Of a stretch of DNA of 64,000 bases, positions 10,652-23,450 are shown piece after piece. Below the pieces are notes generated by a model. It did no database searches. It was not told where the DNA came from and saw only the letters and a list, made by a program, of their open reading frames with translations. The first letter of the stretch is position 1. Every line of letters starts with the position of its first letter. The stretch spans positions 2,653,501 through 2,717,500 of the forward strand of contig JAKTNV010000017.1 in the NCBI GenBank assembly GCA_022747635.1, given 5' to 3'. The DNA comes from Hetaerina americana. Lineage: Eukaryota > Arthropoda > Insecta > Odonata > Calopterygidae. The position numbers were made by a program, and so were the translations under genes.

Positions 10652-12719
10652 TTTTGCAGATACTTCGATTTCATTCATTATGGGAATCGATCGCATTCTA
10701 CGAACTATGAGCAGAAAGTTGATATTGCGTGATTTTTCTGATTATCATCATGCAATCAACATAACCGAATCCTCCTGCTTTTTATTAGGAACGTATACTT
10801 GACAGCACTAGGAAAAATAATTTTCATGTACTACTCGCCTTCATTTATTATCGCGATCTCAAGCAAAATAAAGCACTATTTGCAAAATATTTGCTCGTCA
10901 ATAATTGGAATCTTATACTCAAAAGGGAAGTTGTATTTATTCTGAGAGAGTCTAAATTACAATTGTTTTCCTGATAAGCCCATGAGTAACCATAAAGAAG
11001 CTTTGACGATGATTCAATCCCAAAATAATTGGTTTCTTAAAAGGGTATCAAACAATGACATGCATAAGCAAGAAAATACCTTTCTTTTACATATCAGGAA
11101 TTATATGTAGATTACTATATATTTATGTTGTAAGTATTTTAATACCAAAGACCCATAGAAAAAGGTTTTCTCCTAATATTTATTTATTTCAGTTATTTTG
11201 TTGTGAATTTGAATATGAGCATAGGAAATACATTATTCTACTGCGAAAAAAGGCTTCAAAACTTTTTGAATCTGACCTATTTCACATATGAAGAATTAAA
11301 TTCAAATTTTGAAAAGCTATCTGAGCGCATATCGGCGTCTTATGGATTTCCTTGTTTGTTTCTATATAGAATCAATGGGAATATTACGTATGAATTTACC
11401 ATAATATGAAATCTATTTTTTCAAGCTATCAAATAAACAAATGGAAATTAGTTTAAATCCTAGCAAACATTAACATTCGGAAAAAGAAAACTTACAGTTG
11501 TTTTCGAGTTTTTTTCTTGTCACAATTCCGAAAGCTATAATATTATTACCGCGGTTCATGATTTCTGTTTACAACAATTGGGAACATTATTTTTTTCGTC
11601 TATGAACTCTATCATAACGTAGTCAATAATTGTAATAATCATATGGATAACTATTTTTACCTAAGATTGTGACGTAATTCATTATTTCTTGTGAATGGAT
11701 TCACATTTGAAAATGCATCTGCAGAGAGATCAGAAGAAACCACTGATAGCTTAAAAAGTCATGAAACTTTTGGCTATTAAATTGCATTTCAAGGAAGCTC
11801 CTGAAATTTCAGTTTGAGTGGTAAAATATTTTCCTTCGAATAAACTATCAAAATGGAGGAAATATTTGTTGAGCAGCATTTAGATGATGAAATGTTTTCC
11901 TCTTTTGAATTAAGAATTAAGTTTAACTTGGATATGGTAGCCTAATGGTTTCCGTCACCAAATCTACGGTGGAGTGCCAAGGTGATTTATCTTTAAAATG
12001 TCAAAAGATGAAGCAAAAATAATTGAAAAGTGTTCTTATTTTTCGTAGCATCAAGTGTTGCATGCATTCATCTTACCGGACTTTTGTAATATACTTATTT
12101 AATGGCTTAAGTTAAAATTGTGCCACAATGGTTTAAGAGTACATACAAGAATAAATGTGATGCGAATATTTATTGTAATTATCTAAATATTGAATAGAAG
12201 AGGCGTTTTTATTCGTATCGTCAGTGGCTAATAGGTCGGTATGATCTACAGGGTTCCAACCCATCACCTGAACCACCCAGTTCCTCCAGTTTTTGTTTTA
12301 AATGGCGGTTAAATATTTGCCAAAAAATTATGGATTAATGAATGTAAGGACTGTGAAGGAATAAAATTGAGTAGCAAATTATAAAATAGAGCATTTTCCA
12401 TCGGTGAATAGTCTTAAGTATTATTTTTATATTATAATTATGAATGATACTGTAAACTGCGTGAGTTCGCTGGAATGAGGCGCCGATGCTGACCATGGAC
12501 TGTGACGCTACTGTAGTGAAGATTCAACGGGGCACCAATATATACGGGCCTCCATGCACTCACATTATCAATTGAAGTAGATTACTATCACCACGAGACA
12601 CGAAAGAGGCATCCGTTTGCAAGTCATCGAAAAAAATTATTCCTTTGCTTCAGTCTGCGGTAGACTTTTACGGGAAAAACTTGGTGGAGAGAAATAATAA
12701 CCCTATACTCCCACATCCG
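10652..12719. other. No gene seen
   Basis: About 2 kb of AT-rich DNA. Weak tRNA-like boxes near 11945 and 12270 (GGGTTCCAACCC) have no partner box and were not called. Short frames at 11055-11409 have no recognisable content. Confidence 0.5.
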
Positions 12720-13500
12720 TCGACCACTTATCATTTACGTAACCGCATCCATCTTTCCCCGCACCTTTCCAGAGTCGTCCCACACGTACGGAAGGCGAGA
12801 TGCTCCCGATAGAGCCACCGGTCTCACTCCCTCAACCAGCCCCCCCTACCTTCCCTCCCTCGTTAAATAAATCTCAGCCATCCCGGTCTCGTCTCCATCC
12901 CTTTGGCCGAGAGAGAACGAGACTTGCGAGTCTCCAAGGTGGTGGCATAATTTCATCCGATCGACGACGGTCTCGACCAATGGGGTGGGCACATTTGTCT
13001 CCGAAACAATGTCCGAGCGTTGTCCGCCCCCACCTCTCCAGACAGCATCTCCCTTCTGCCCCCCCAACCCAATATCCGATAACACTTCCCTCCACATCCT
13101 CCCTTCCCCCCACCTCACGCGACCGCACATCCGGTTCGCGTCACGGCACCCTATCATCCCATTCCCTCGTCTCCTTCCGATCCTTCACACACCCTCGCTT
13201 TCGCCCCACCCTTACCTCACACCCCCCCGGACCATTAAACACATCGACGACGTCCATCTGTCAACATCCTCGCCATCTCCGCCGTCTGCCTCCGAGTCGC
13301 GGCTTTCTTTTTCCACGGGCGGCAAAACAGTCGTCGCCAACCGGGTTGGTTGATCCCCACCGCCGTTTCACAACACTTTCTTCTCCGCCCTTCCCCCCGA
13401 CGAGTCACCCCCAACATTTCCTGGCATAAATCAATCGGAGGAAGGGCGTCCGTGTCCTCACCACCAAGTCATCATCATTCCTAGACGACAAGGGGTGATC
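12720..13500. other. GC-rich island, strongly pyrimidine on plus strand
   Basis: About 780 bp dominated by C with T on the plus strand, many CpG steps and runs such as CCCCCCC. A 209-codon plus frame (12800-13429) and several minus frames are open because of composition; the peptides are Pro/Ser/Arg-rich with no domain. Possible promoter or enhancer region, or a strand-asymmetric polypyrimidine tract. Confidence 0.5.
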
Positions 13501-13559
13501 CATAGTTTTTCCGTGGGAATATTTTATTTTTGAAAATAATGTTCCAACTCGTTCGCCGA

Positions 13560-13660
13560 GTCGTTATCAAGTGAGCGTGCGATTACAGTACTGACATGTC
13601 TTGGGTTCAAACCACGGACGATGCCTTTGGAGAAGTCTCTTTAAAATCCAAGCGGCGCGA
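13560..13660 (+). repeat. Weak tRNA-like segment
   Basis: AAGTGAGCGTGCGATTACAG is followed about 20 bases later by TGGGTTCAAACCACGG, which resembles boxes A and B of a tRNA-derived promoter. It occurs once in the window and has no tail. The call rests on spacing and box B only. Confidence 0.25.
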
Positions 13661-14500
13661 TTTAATGAGCACCGGAGAATGTGGGTGGCAGAGGAAAAGA
13701 AATTACCTCTAAGATTTAAAAGTGTGAATCCAATGTGCCATAGTGAGTACGATGTCGAGTAGATCTCTACGCTCACCCATAAACACCAGTCATAGGATTG
13801 GTTAATATTCATCTTACTTTGAATGCCGCTACGGAATTGCCACCAAACGGAAGAATAATTCGTGATTAGCGATGAATGTCATCTAGGAAGTTAAAGTTGT
13901 CGCAACTATATTTGCTGCCGTGTGGTCTAGAATTTCGCGGAGGGGGAGAGGGGAAATGATTTCTAGTATTGATCGGTTTCACAGTGAGTTTCCCTCATTA
14001 ATTTTCCGTTGGGGTCTCGCCTTCCCATGTAATTACGAATTTAGGGTTATTTCTTCACTGTCAGTGTTGAAACAGAATGATTAGTTCTTTACTATAAGTT
14101 TAATTGTTCATCGTTCATCTTCGTGCTTCTAGTCTCTCCAACCCAGATATTAATTTGAGGGTGGATATTTTCCTTGTGACCCCTTCATTTTAATATCGTG
14201 AGGTTTTCAATTAATGAGAAGTGAATTTGATTCAATTTAAATCGGAGCACATATTAATGGGATTGAGTATGGAGGAAACGGCCAATTACGTGCTTTGGAG
14301 TCCATTTCTATTAGATTATTTTAATATGTTGCAGAACAATCAGATGGTTTGTTGGAAATAATAATCGCAGTATGCTTCTAAATAAGGTTAGGAACTGTTT
14401 CGCGCACGGATTCATTCATTACAAGGAAAATACTACATTGTGTCTGGTGTCAAACAAGTCGCCTTTTAGTGTGTCAATCGACACTGACCAAGAGCCTTGA
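13661..14500. other. No gene seen
   Basis: AT-rich DNA without recognisable domains. Confidence 0.5.
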
Positions 14501-14528
14501 AAGTACCGGGGAAGATACCCCGGTACTT
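14501..14528. repeat. Short perfect hairpin
   Basis: AAGTACCGGGG (14501-14511) and CCCCGGTACTT (14518-14528) are exact complements around the 6-base loop AAGATA. A few more pairs extend outward with mismatches (CCTTG before, AAAAGG after). It could be a MITE centre or a structured RNA; no second copy was seen. Confidence 0.5.
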
Positions 14529-15379
14529 AAAAGGTGGACTCGCTCCCCATTTAGAATCCAACCGTGATTGGCAAAGTACACCTTTTTACCAAATAAATGA
14601 GAGTCAAAAGTATAAAACCACATTATAACTATAATAGCAATGTTTATGGATCTAGTTTAAGTTAAAATGATTTTGTTTTAGTATTAATATTACTGTTGTA
14701 GCACTATTTCACGATTCATTTGAATTTGACAATACAGGGCATCGAAAAATGCTTACAGAAAGGTGTGCGGCTCATGTGAATTCGATCACTGGATAGTGAG
14801 GTTAGGTAGATGAGGTCAATAAATATGAAGTAGTTATTTACTGTGCCTTTTAATCTTCTATGGTCCAGATTTCCATGTAGGTAATGCTTTATTATTACTG
14901 AAGTATCAAGATTTTTTCAGTTACGAATAAGATAAGTTTCATAGAAAGATAAAATTATTGATGTTTTAAGGTATTGTCGAAGACAATTTTTTGTCACCTA
15001 GTTGACATTTCGTAAAAATAAAAAAATATAAGTTGTAGTTCATTTGAATTTGTAAAATAATGTCTAGATTTTCATGAATTACTAGATAATTCTGATAATG
15101 ATTACTTACGATGCAAACTAATCGAAAATAAATGCATTAATTAAGAAATCTTGGTGAGATATTAAGCGTAGTATTTTAATAGATCTTTCAACAGCAGTTT
15201 GAAATGCGGAAATTCGAGTGAATCCGGGTGCATAATACTCGTGGAACTGATGTACAAATATTATTTACTTTATTGTTTGATATCTCTTTGATGTATATGA
15301 AAATGCACGTCGCTCAAATGGTACCTTGATTCCATAACGCCCTTGATCTTTTCAATTATAAAACTGACCACCTGAAAAT
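14529..15379. other. No gene seen
   Basis: AT-rich DNA, nothing recognisable. Confidence 0.5.
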
Positions 15380-16470
15380 TGATCTACTCAGTAGTCCTGA
15401 ACTTCGACCGCCCCCGCTCTCTACCTGGCCTCTACTAAGCCTACATGCGTCCCTTCTCTCTTGAGTAAAGGTGCTACCCTCTCTCGACCTCCCCCCAGAC
15501 CGACCACGACCCCTTTTGCATCTCGCCCAGCCACCTGTAAATATGGATACCCTACTCCCTATCATCCATATTGAGGAGTATTTCACCTATCTCTCTCTCT
15601 CTTTTATTTTGTCATTTTTTTCTCTCACCATCGCGTATCTCTCTCCTTCGAACATACCCTCTAGGAGGTGGGGGAAGAAGAGCAGAGGGTAAGAAGGCGA
15701 TTTAACTGGGGGCATAATCCCCTCAACACGTCAGGACGTCGGTTCCGAGGGCGGAATGGATGTCCTCCGCCTTCTCGACACCTTCCGCCCCCTCCCGCCC
15801 TCCCGTCAGACACCATGTGACATCCTCCCCGTGCCCGGCCTCGCCGTAGGATGGGAGTATTGACAAACAGGGAAGAAAGCGATCATCCACTCGGGGGAGG
15901 GAATGGGGATGGGGCGGGAGTGCGTGGTCGTCGTCGGGATGGAAGGGATGGCGGTCGTGATGGAGTAGATCGAGTCATGGGGAGAGTTGAGGGAGTGGTG
16001 GGGGATGCCCTAAGGAGACCTCTTTCTTTATCTTTGTCATCGAAGGTTTTTCGTCCTCCCCTTCCTCTCGATATTGCCACCCTTCCTCCCCTTCTCTCCG
16101 TCCCCCACCACCCCTCGTTGTTTCCCCTTCCTGACCCGGTGGCGTCATTTGCATCGCGTTCGGGTGACTGACAAGCGATCGCGGCGAGATGGAAGCGGTG
16201 TCGTCTCGTCGTACCCGCCGCCGCGCTGGTTTGACACCAAGGACGAAGGGGCGGGGGAAGTTGGTCGCTATGGAGGGTGATCGGGATCGTGATGGGCAGA
16301 CGGGGGAAGGATGGCCATGAGGGGGGGAGGCGAGTTGGGAGGCGCTACCGGGAGAGGATGCCGAGAGACGGGCGATCCCGCACGGGTGGAAGGAAGGAAA
16401 GCGCCGAAGGGGGGCGGCAGACGCCATCTACTACCGCAAGGCTTCCCGAGTGGAACTGAGATTGGCATGG
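15380..16470. other. GC-rich island with a pyrimidine-to-purine switch
   Basis: From 15380 to about 15680 the plus strand is pyrimidine-rich. From about 15850 to 16010 it becomes purine-rich (GGGATGG-type runs), flips back to pyrimidine at 16020-16140, and is purine-rich again to 16440. Overlapping frames on both strands reflect this composition. No domain or splice structure could be supported. Confidence 0.5.
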
Positions 16471-16552
16471 ATTAGAGTTGAAAGTTCAGTGAATAATATT
16501 TTTGTGCGCATGGGCTTTCTCGTAAAAAGTAAAAACTGTTCAATAAATTTCT

Positions 16553-17405
16553 CATCTACATCTACATCTACATAATACCCCGCAAGCCGCCGCAAGGGCG
16601 TATGGCGGGGGGTGTTAGGTCACCAACCGTAAAAAAGAAAAATACCACATGCAAAAAAAAACACGGAAAATTACACCCACAGCAGCGCACACACTCATGC
16701 AAAAATCCCTTCATCCAATACTCATGCAAACACATATACCGCAAAACCACTAAAAAACTGCACCCCATGATGCAGCACGAAAGCCATCCTACAACACGCA
16801 AGCCAGGACACAACAAGCAAGAAATTGAAACACCACATGAAAATGCACCACGAAACACTCTACCCCCCGAGGAGATTCTAAAAGGCAGGGAATGCGACCC
16901 AACGTTGCAGGTAGCAGGAATTTCCCCCCGCGGAGAGGGACAAGGGATTAAAAGGGAAACTTAAAAACAGATGAACAGAACATGAATGAGGTCATTCGGA
17001 AAGAATGGGTTATTATAGCAAAACACATAAGGTTAGTGGAAGAGCATGCATTTAAATACAACTAATTAATTTTTAGACGCTGAGGGTGGCAATTGGAATT
17101 TTTGCTATCTATAACCCTGCAGTTGCTATCCCGTATTGCCCGTGGGAAGAAGGAGTATTTGAGTCGGCTAGTTCTGGCATCTATTACGCTGAGGGTGGCA
17201 ATTGGAATTTTTGCTATCTATAACCCTGCAGTTGCTATCCCGTATTGCCCGTGGGAAGAAGGAGTATTTGAGTCGGCTAGTTCTGGCATCTATTTCCCGA
17301 ATTTTATATGCATGATCCAAGCGACCAATGTATGTAGGAGTACGAATAATATGCGAGACCTCGGTGCTGAAACATGCGGATCTAAATTTATTTAATAATT
17401 TCAAT
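16553..17405 (-). mobile_element. LINE family X, 3' fragment
   Basis: A minus-strand non-LTR retrotransposon tail. From 17404 to about 17080 the minus frame encodes YIGRLDHAYKIREIDARTS followed by RLKYSFFPRAIRD, which is the C-terminal region of the reverse transcriptase protein. This segment contains a 109-bp tandem duplication. The 3' UTR follows and ends in a block complementary to CCCCGCAAGCCGCCGCAAGG, then (GATGTA)n, read on the plus strand as TACATC repeats at 16553-16572. The same C-terminal phrase and end block occur in the fragments at 41220-42098 and 44232-44917. RT catalytic motifs are absent because of 5' truncation. Confidence 0.75.
17077..17294. repeat. Perfect 109-bp tandem duplication
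   Basis: Two adjacent copies, 17077-17185 and 17186-17294, each starting ACGCTGAGGGTGGCAATTGG and ending TCTGGCATCTATT, appear identical by eye. They lie in the coding remnant of the LINE X fragment and duplicate the region encoding RLKYSFFPRAIRD. The identity implies a duplication much younger than the surrounding relic. Confidence 0.9.
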
Positions 17406-20400
17406 CTTGCATTGCAAATTTCACGTATTTAAATGGCTATGTAGTGGATCGTGTGATTCTAAGCTTGTGGCACCTGCCTTGAAGGATTTTTCTTGTAGTG
17501 GTAAGGCATAGATAGCAATAATATTGATTACTAATTACTTCCAGCTGTGAAAATTGACCCCTAAAAGTCATAACGAAAAGGAAGGATCCATTTTAGTACT
17601 GTATTGCTCCTGATCGTAATTTAAAGTCCTTTCTGGAGTTAATATCTAGTGCGTCATTTAAGTATTAATTAATGTAGAATTTTTGGCCCGAAGGTTTGCT
17701 AAGATCGTTTAAACTTACATGGATTCATCAACCGAATTTCTGTTATCTGTTTTTGGCATGCCGTCGCTTCATCGCTGACAGAGAATTTTATACATATTCG
17801 ATCATCATTAAGGATAGTTTCGGAAAAAGCATTTATTTTCTAAGAGATAAAGAGATAAATAAAATGGAGAAAGAATTAATGGAGATGTATTTATGTATTA
17901 AAAACTCTTACCATCAAATTACTAATTATCTGCATTATGTATCCCATTGCTTACACTGTGTACTACGCTCAGGCCATGCTGCTCTACCAATGCATTTTTT
18001 CACTAAAGGCTTCTTCAAAAAGCCGTGCCCCGCGAGGTTATCCCTTCAGCTTACCAACATTTTCAGCAGATATCCTTTATCACCAAATCATCTTATGTCT
18101 TCTCCATCAGTGATTCTTCATTTCCATTATAGTTTCATAATAGCTTATAACACCAAAATTACATCTTTGAATCTATTTCCTTTTTAATTTTTTTATCCTT
18201 AATTTCATTTGCTTGCACTCTAGTTCTGCGGGTGATTGAAAATCTATAATTAGTAATTGGTATTTTGTTAATGAGCATTGAAGACATTCTAATTCAAAAC
18301 AATTAGTATGAATATTCGAGATCACATCTTAATAATTTGGGTACTCATTTTATGAACTTCAATGTTTGGCACGTATATTTTTATGCCGAAAATATCAGAG
18401 GTATATTAATTTATGGAAATCTAAAGCCTCTAAACATGTCTCAGTTGAAAGGTATCTAGTTGAATCAAGGGGCTCAGAGGAATAATGTCATCTTACAAGC
18501 ATCATCGTAATACCCTGAATGACGTCTCGACGAACTAAAACCGAAACATGAATTTATTTTTTGTAATGAAACAATGAACTTTAGATCCGTAGTTTTTTAT
18601 TACTCGAACATGGAACTGAAGGGACAATCTCTCTTGGAATTTCCGTGAATTAAAAGGTTTGGTTCTTTCCATCGTTTTCGGGGCGAAGTAATTCTAATTC
18701 ATATTTTTGCCAGCACCTTTAAGGATTGCATTAATCTCTCCTATCCTAATATGGTAGCTAAAAGAAATTTGTTTTGTTTCTGAGAGGTCATCATTGCTTA
18801 ATTATATGTACAGGTATATGGATACCCTCCACCCTATTCCTTTCCTTCCTCCTCCCTATTAAACATCCTCACATGAGTAACTCATAATGGAATAAGACAA
18901 ATATAAAACCTACTTGAATCCCAAATGGCTACAATGAAATCTGGAGTCGTTGGCAAAAAATAGAATTAAGAAAGAAGGACGAAAAGGATGGGAAACTTTA
19001 TCAATTATTTTCAGAGCTGGTACTGTAAAGGGAATGATTTAAGTTAAAAATAACGTCGAATGATTTATCACCCTGTAATAGAATAAATTCGGAAAGTTGA
19101 TTTCTGCGTCTGGTATATTTCTAGTGTGGAGGAAAATAGGGATCTAAAACGTGCCCTTTTAATATAGAGGAGGTATTCTGCGGAAGACGGAATAACAAAT
19201 ATAACATAGATAATCAAAACTGAAAGAAGGTAGAATTTTTTACGTGGGATTTGTATTGACATAAAATTTTACTACAGTAATTTAATTTTTAAAATTTCAT
19301 TTTGTTTATGTTGGTAATCGGTATCTCGCGATGGTATATTCATAGGGACATATTAATTGAAATAGCACTCGTCAAAAATATTTGTACAGAAAGAAAAAAC
19401 ACGAATAATAGGAAAACTTTTAATGCAATATATAAGAAAAAATTAATGAATACTCCCCAGATGTCAGGTGATTCTTCTGTTATGGATGCGAGATGTGGAT
19501 GGTAAAGAAAATCGAAAGCAATGAAAATATGTTACAAAGGAAAAATGATGATAATCCAATATGTGAGTGACTTAGAAGTTGAACTAAGATATAGCAAAAT
19601 CGTAGAAGAGAGAAAATGACTGTCGAAAACACATTAAAGACAGGGAAGTAGCAGTTCCATGGAAATCCATATTTTTCTGTACCCAATTTTTATTGAAAAT
19701 CAAAGCATTTTTTACAGTAATGTAAGGTATAGTGCGCTAATAAATCTCATCATTCGAAATTCTCGATTTTCATCTCCTTTTTTGCCTTTTGGAAGGAATT
19801 TTGTTTATTCTACCGCGAGGATTTACGCAAAAGCGAATGCAACCTTAAATAGCAGAATTTTTTCCCGAAGAAAATGCTGCATTGGTCTCAACTCTCCTTC
19901 TAGTTTTGGATATATATTTTCTCTTGGCTCAACAGTATAAATTGGTAGAGAAAGTGAAAAAAAACTTATATTTTTTACAAATGATAACGTATTATTTTCA
20001 TTAGGAAAAATATTTTCTTCATTTTCAAATGAAAACGTGCGATTTAATTGAAGGAAAATGACTTTTCTTCAAGAGATAAACGTTATTGAGAAAGGAAAAT
20101 AACTCATTATTGAAGTCATAGACACATTAAAGAACATAATAACTTTAATGTTTTAATTTCTTCCTTCTAATATTTATCATGAAGAGATTTTAAAATCAAA
20201 TTTGGTAGTCGACTCAGGGTACGAGATTAGTACATTTATGATTATTTTAACTCTTTCGTTCTACACCTTTGTGAGTAAAATGCGGCCTATTAACTGAAAA
20301 TTCTTGATTTTGCATAAAACAATACACTTTGGCCTCTCCCCATTCTATGCGATTCTTTTTATTCCAGATGACGATTATTTTTCCCCTATAGTTTGTTAAT

Positions 20401-20439
20401 AAAGAGGCATTAAGAATATCGTTAATTTTGCTCTATAAG
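17406..20439. other. No gene seen
   Basis: Three kb of AT-rich DNA. The longest frame is 163 codons at 17696-18187 (+). Its peptide has no recognisable domain, and I regard it as chance or an uncharacterised fragment. No repeat partner elsewhere in the window. Confidence 0.45.
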
Positions 20440-21289
20440 TATATGTTAACGTTGCAACCATACGTTTCCTTGTCTCTCTTACCAAAACACAACCTGACGT
20501 CCGTAGTTGCAATGAACCCTTCTTTAATTCCGCATAGTTCCATTCACCGTTCACTCCATTCAACATGTCTCTCTTGATATTCCTTCCTCACTTGCCTAAC
20601 ATTCTCGCCTCTCTCAAAGTCTTCAACATCCCATTGCCGTTCAAAACGCTGGGCATCCCTTTCCTGCCTATTTTGAATTTTCCCCAGCAATCCCCTCCCC
20701 TCTTCCAAAATGCCTAGCACTTCCTTGTTCGTTTTTCTTTCTGTCCATTTCACCTTCTTCTCCACGCCCATGTTTCAAAATCATCCAGTCTACGCTTATC
20801 GTCTTGCTTCAATGAGTATGTCTCCCCACCGTACAAAACCACGCTCCACCTCAAAGTTATCTTTCCTTAACATCATTACACAACGAGCAAAGACCCTGTC
20901 ATCAATTCCCTTCTCTTTGTGAAATCTTTCATGCCTTCCGCAATTCTTATTCTTATACCCCTACTACTTTAACCATCTTGGGCTAAAACAATGCCGAGAT
21001 AGGTTAACCCTTTCTCCTCCTCTAGTTCATGAAGTGCTATTTTAATATTTAACTGAGCTTTCATCTCTCTAGAAAATCGCATAGCCTTTGTTTGATTTAA
21101 ATTTATTCTCATCCTATACCTATCCAATTTACTTCCCAATGTACTCAGCAATGCTTGCAACCCCTTAGATAACTGGTAAATTAAAGCTTAATCATCCACA
21201 AACCGAACTGATTTTATGAATTCCCTCCGCCTTTCATTCTTCCCTCCGGTTCTTCCCATGTCTCTTCCTCCACGTAGAGTATCTGCCTA

Positions 21290-22135
21290 AAAAATAAATT
21301 AAAATGATTTTTTCTATCCGACGCGGGGCATTTTTAGCGGGAAAGGTGTTGGGATGTATTGAAAAACGAACGCGACCCGCGTCAGTCGTCAGCGAGCCAT
21401 CGATTGAGTGTGCGAATCGCTGCTAGACTAGACCCCTGTTCGAGGTTTATGTCACGAATTCACGATACTATGTTCCGTGGAACAATGATACGCAATAAAA
21501 TTTTGTTTTAAGCTCAGAAAATCGGGTTCGGAGACGATGACCATGGTTACGGATGCTTACGGAGATGACTAAATGTCCAAAGGAACGGTTTTCCGATGGC
21601 TCAAAATGTTCCGAGAGATGCGAGAGAATGTAGACGACTAGTAACTCTCTGTCCGTCAACGACACATGCGACGAAAATGTGCAGAAAGTGAGAGACATGC
21701 TCAGTTCTGATGGACGCGAGCCAGAATTTTAGCAGAATAGTGGAATATTCCGAAAACTATAGTGCCTCTTCTTATTACTGAAGATTTGGCCGTGTGAAAG
21801 GTGTGTGCCAAAATGGCCCCTAAGGTGCTGTCGGAAGATCAGAAGACTGCTCGTGTGGAAATCTCGCGTGATCCCTTGGATCTCGCCCTAGCCGCCCTTC
21901 AACCCCGTTGTGGCGCCGCCGGACTGATTGATCCCAAGAATAAAAAGGAGCTTGAAAGGTAACCATTTTGGGTTACTGAATAACGTCAAAGAGGCCTTGA
22001 CGAGGTGCCTGAACAAGATTCACGTCGACGCCGTCCAGGAAGCGTACCTGCGACTGGTAGAGGCGCTGGCATCGGTATCTCGACGCATAAGGGTGCTATT
22101 TTGAATAATTTCCAATAAAATAATAACAAATCAGG
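21290..22135 (+). mobile_element. mariner relic 1, central catalytic region deleted
   Basis: Plus-strand transposase remnants inside LINE Y. AIKFCFKLRKSGSETMTMVT is followed by DAYGDD, MSKGTVFRWLKMFREMREN, DENVQKVRDMLSSDGR and VKGVCAKMAPKVLSEDQKTA. This is the N-terminal helix-turn-helix half of a mariner transposase. The text then jumps at about 21880-21930 to PRIKRSLKGNHFGLLNNVKE and ALTRCLNKIHVDAVQEAYLR, the C-terminal end. The middle, with the first two catalytic Asp residues, is missing. Stops and frameshifts are also present. The ends are placed from where LINE Y coding stops and resumes; I could not define clean inverted repeats. Confidence 0.65.
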
Positions 22136-22755
22136 TTATAATGGGTACCCCTGTCTCATCCACCCCTCTATATAACATTTAGACTCCACACCCGCCAATC
22201 AGAACTGAGCAGTCTGAGACATGTACAGGTTGCGGATAAGTCTCCTATCCTTCAAATCTACCTTTGCTGTAATATATTCATTAAATTCTACTTAATTCAC
22301 TATATCGAATGCCTTCTCAAAATCTATGGAGCGAAAATCATTTTGATTGTATTCTACAATCCTCTCTGTTCGTGACCTCATTACTGCTATGGCATTACGC
22401 ATGCCTCTTCTATTCCTGATTTTAAATTGATCATCCCCAAAGTTATCACTTCCCCTACTCTCAATCCTCGGATCGATGATTTTGGGTACCACTTTTGCCG
22501 CGTGTGAAATCAAACTTATATTTCTATACTCCTTACGTATGACTTTCCCTTTTTGGGATAGCAACTAACGTTGATAGTTCCTTTTTTGTAGTTCTACGAG
22601 GATGTTACCTACCCCTTCCACGGCTTTATTTGATTACAACTCCCTTAATCCTCTATATACCTCAACATTTAGTAAGCCTGGACCTTAGCTATCCTCATCT
22701 ACGTCATATTCTCTTTTATGTATCAGTGTGCCTTCCAATGACTATTATAATGCTA

Positions 22756-23304
22756 GGTTTATATGAAAAGTATCGGTATTATTTTTTCCTGATGTTTGCG
22801 ATAAGTGCTGAATTCAGGACGTCGATTAAGTGTGCGCTGATGCTTGCAAGTCGTATTGGTATTAATAAGATGACAATGCGCACCATTATCCCTGAAAAAT
22901 TGGCGATGCGAAAGATCTGTGCTAAAGGCGTCCCGAAGTTCTTGACGGACGACCATGAGCAGAGTCGAGTGTCTGCTTGCGAAGACCTAACACGTGGCGA
23001 CGATTCCCCCCACCCCCTTGTAGTACCGACTTGGCACCAGCTGACTATATCCTAATCCCAAATGTTAAATCCTCCCTCAAAGGGCAACACCATGGGGCCA
23101 TAAGTGCCGTCAAAGAAGCTTGCACGCGTACCCTTAAGGACCTTCCGGAATCCGCCTACCAGGGAGCCTTCGAGTCGTAGAAAAGCCTCTGACAAAAGTG
23201 GGTCGACGCTCAAGGATGCACTTAAAAGAATTTTGAGGCATTGTAGCAATATCTGAATCAAATATATTTTTCGTAAACTTTTCCCGATACTTTTTATACC
23301 AACC
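22756..23304 (+). mobile_element. mariner relic 2, short deleted copy with terminal repeats
   Basis: About 550 bp inside LINE Y. The ends are imperfect inverted repeats of about 21 bp: GGTTTATATGAAAAGTATCG on the left, and on the right, read in reverse complement from 23305, TGGTTGGTATAAAAAGTATC. A TA lies just before the left end. The plus strand encodes MTMRTIIPEKLAMRKICAKG and VPKFLTDDHEQSRVSACEDL, from the helix-turn-helix half. It then goes directly to STDLAPADYILIPNVKSSLK and AISAVKEACTRTLKDLPESA, the C-terminal end. Most of the catalytic domain is deleted, so the copy is non-autonomous. LINE Y coding resumes right after the right end. Confidence 0.7.
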
Positions 23305-23450
23305 ATGTATTGTTCCTCCATATAGTCCTTCAATCTCTCTTTAATCTTCCCTGGTTCAGCCGATAATTTTCCAGATTTAATTTTGTTTTTCAACGTGTTA
23401 CGTGATATAAAATTGTTTTCTTTAATTTGCTCATCTTGTTATTTATCTCT

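Larger units (their letters stand above)
20440..23450 (-). mobile_element. LINE family Y, copy a, interrupted by two mariners
   Basis: A minus-strand non-LTR retrotransposon relic in three pieces. The most upstream piece (23450-23306) encodes EPGKIKERLKDYMEEQY, the linker before the RT. The middle piece (22754-22136) encodes YRNISLISHAAKVVPKII, then FEKAFDIVN (RT motif A region) and DLKDRRLIRNLYMSQTA. The last piece (21290-20440) encodes SVRFVDD, a damaged F-A-D-D active-site box, then RYRMRINLNQTKAMRFSRE and ELEEEKGLTYLGIVLAQDG, then the C-terminal tail. These phrases match the arthropod LINE type often annotated as craniofacial development protein 2-like. Stops, frameshifts and A-to-V in the active site make it dead. 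The typical 3' end block of family Y is missing. Confidence 0.75.

Noticed and set aside
12800..13429. 209-codon plus-strand frame
   Set aside because: It lies in extreme pyrimidine-rich DNA, overlaps long frames on the other strand, and the peptide is Pro/Ser/Arg-rich with no domain. Composition explains it.
17696..18187. 163-codon plus-strand frame in AT-rich DNA
   Set aside because: Length is notable for AT-rich DNA, but there is no domain, no repeat partner and no splice or promoter context. I cannot support it as a gene.
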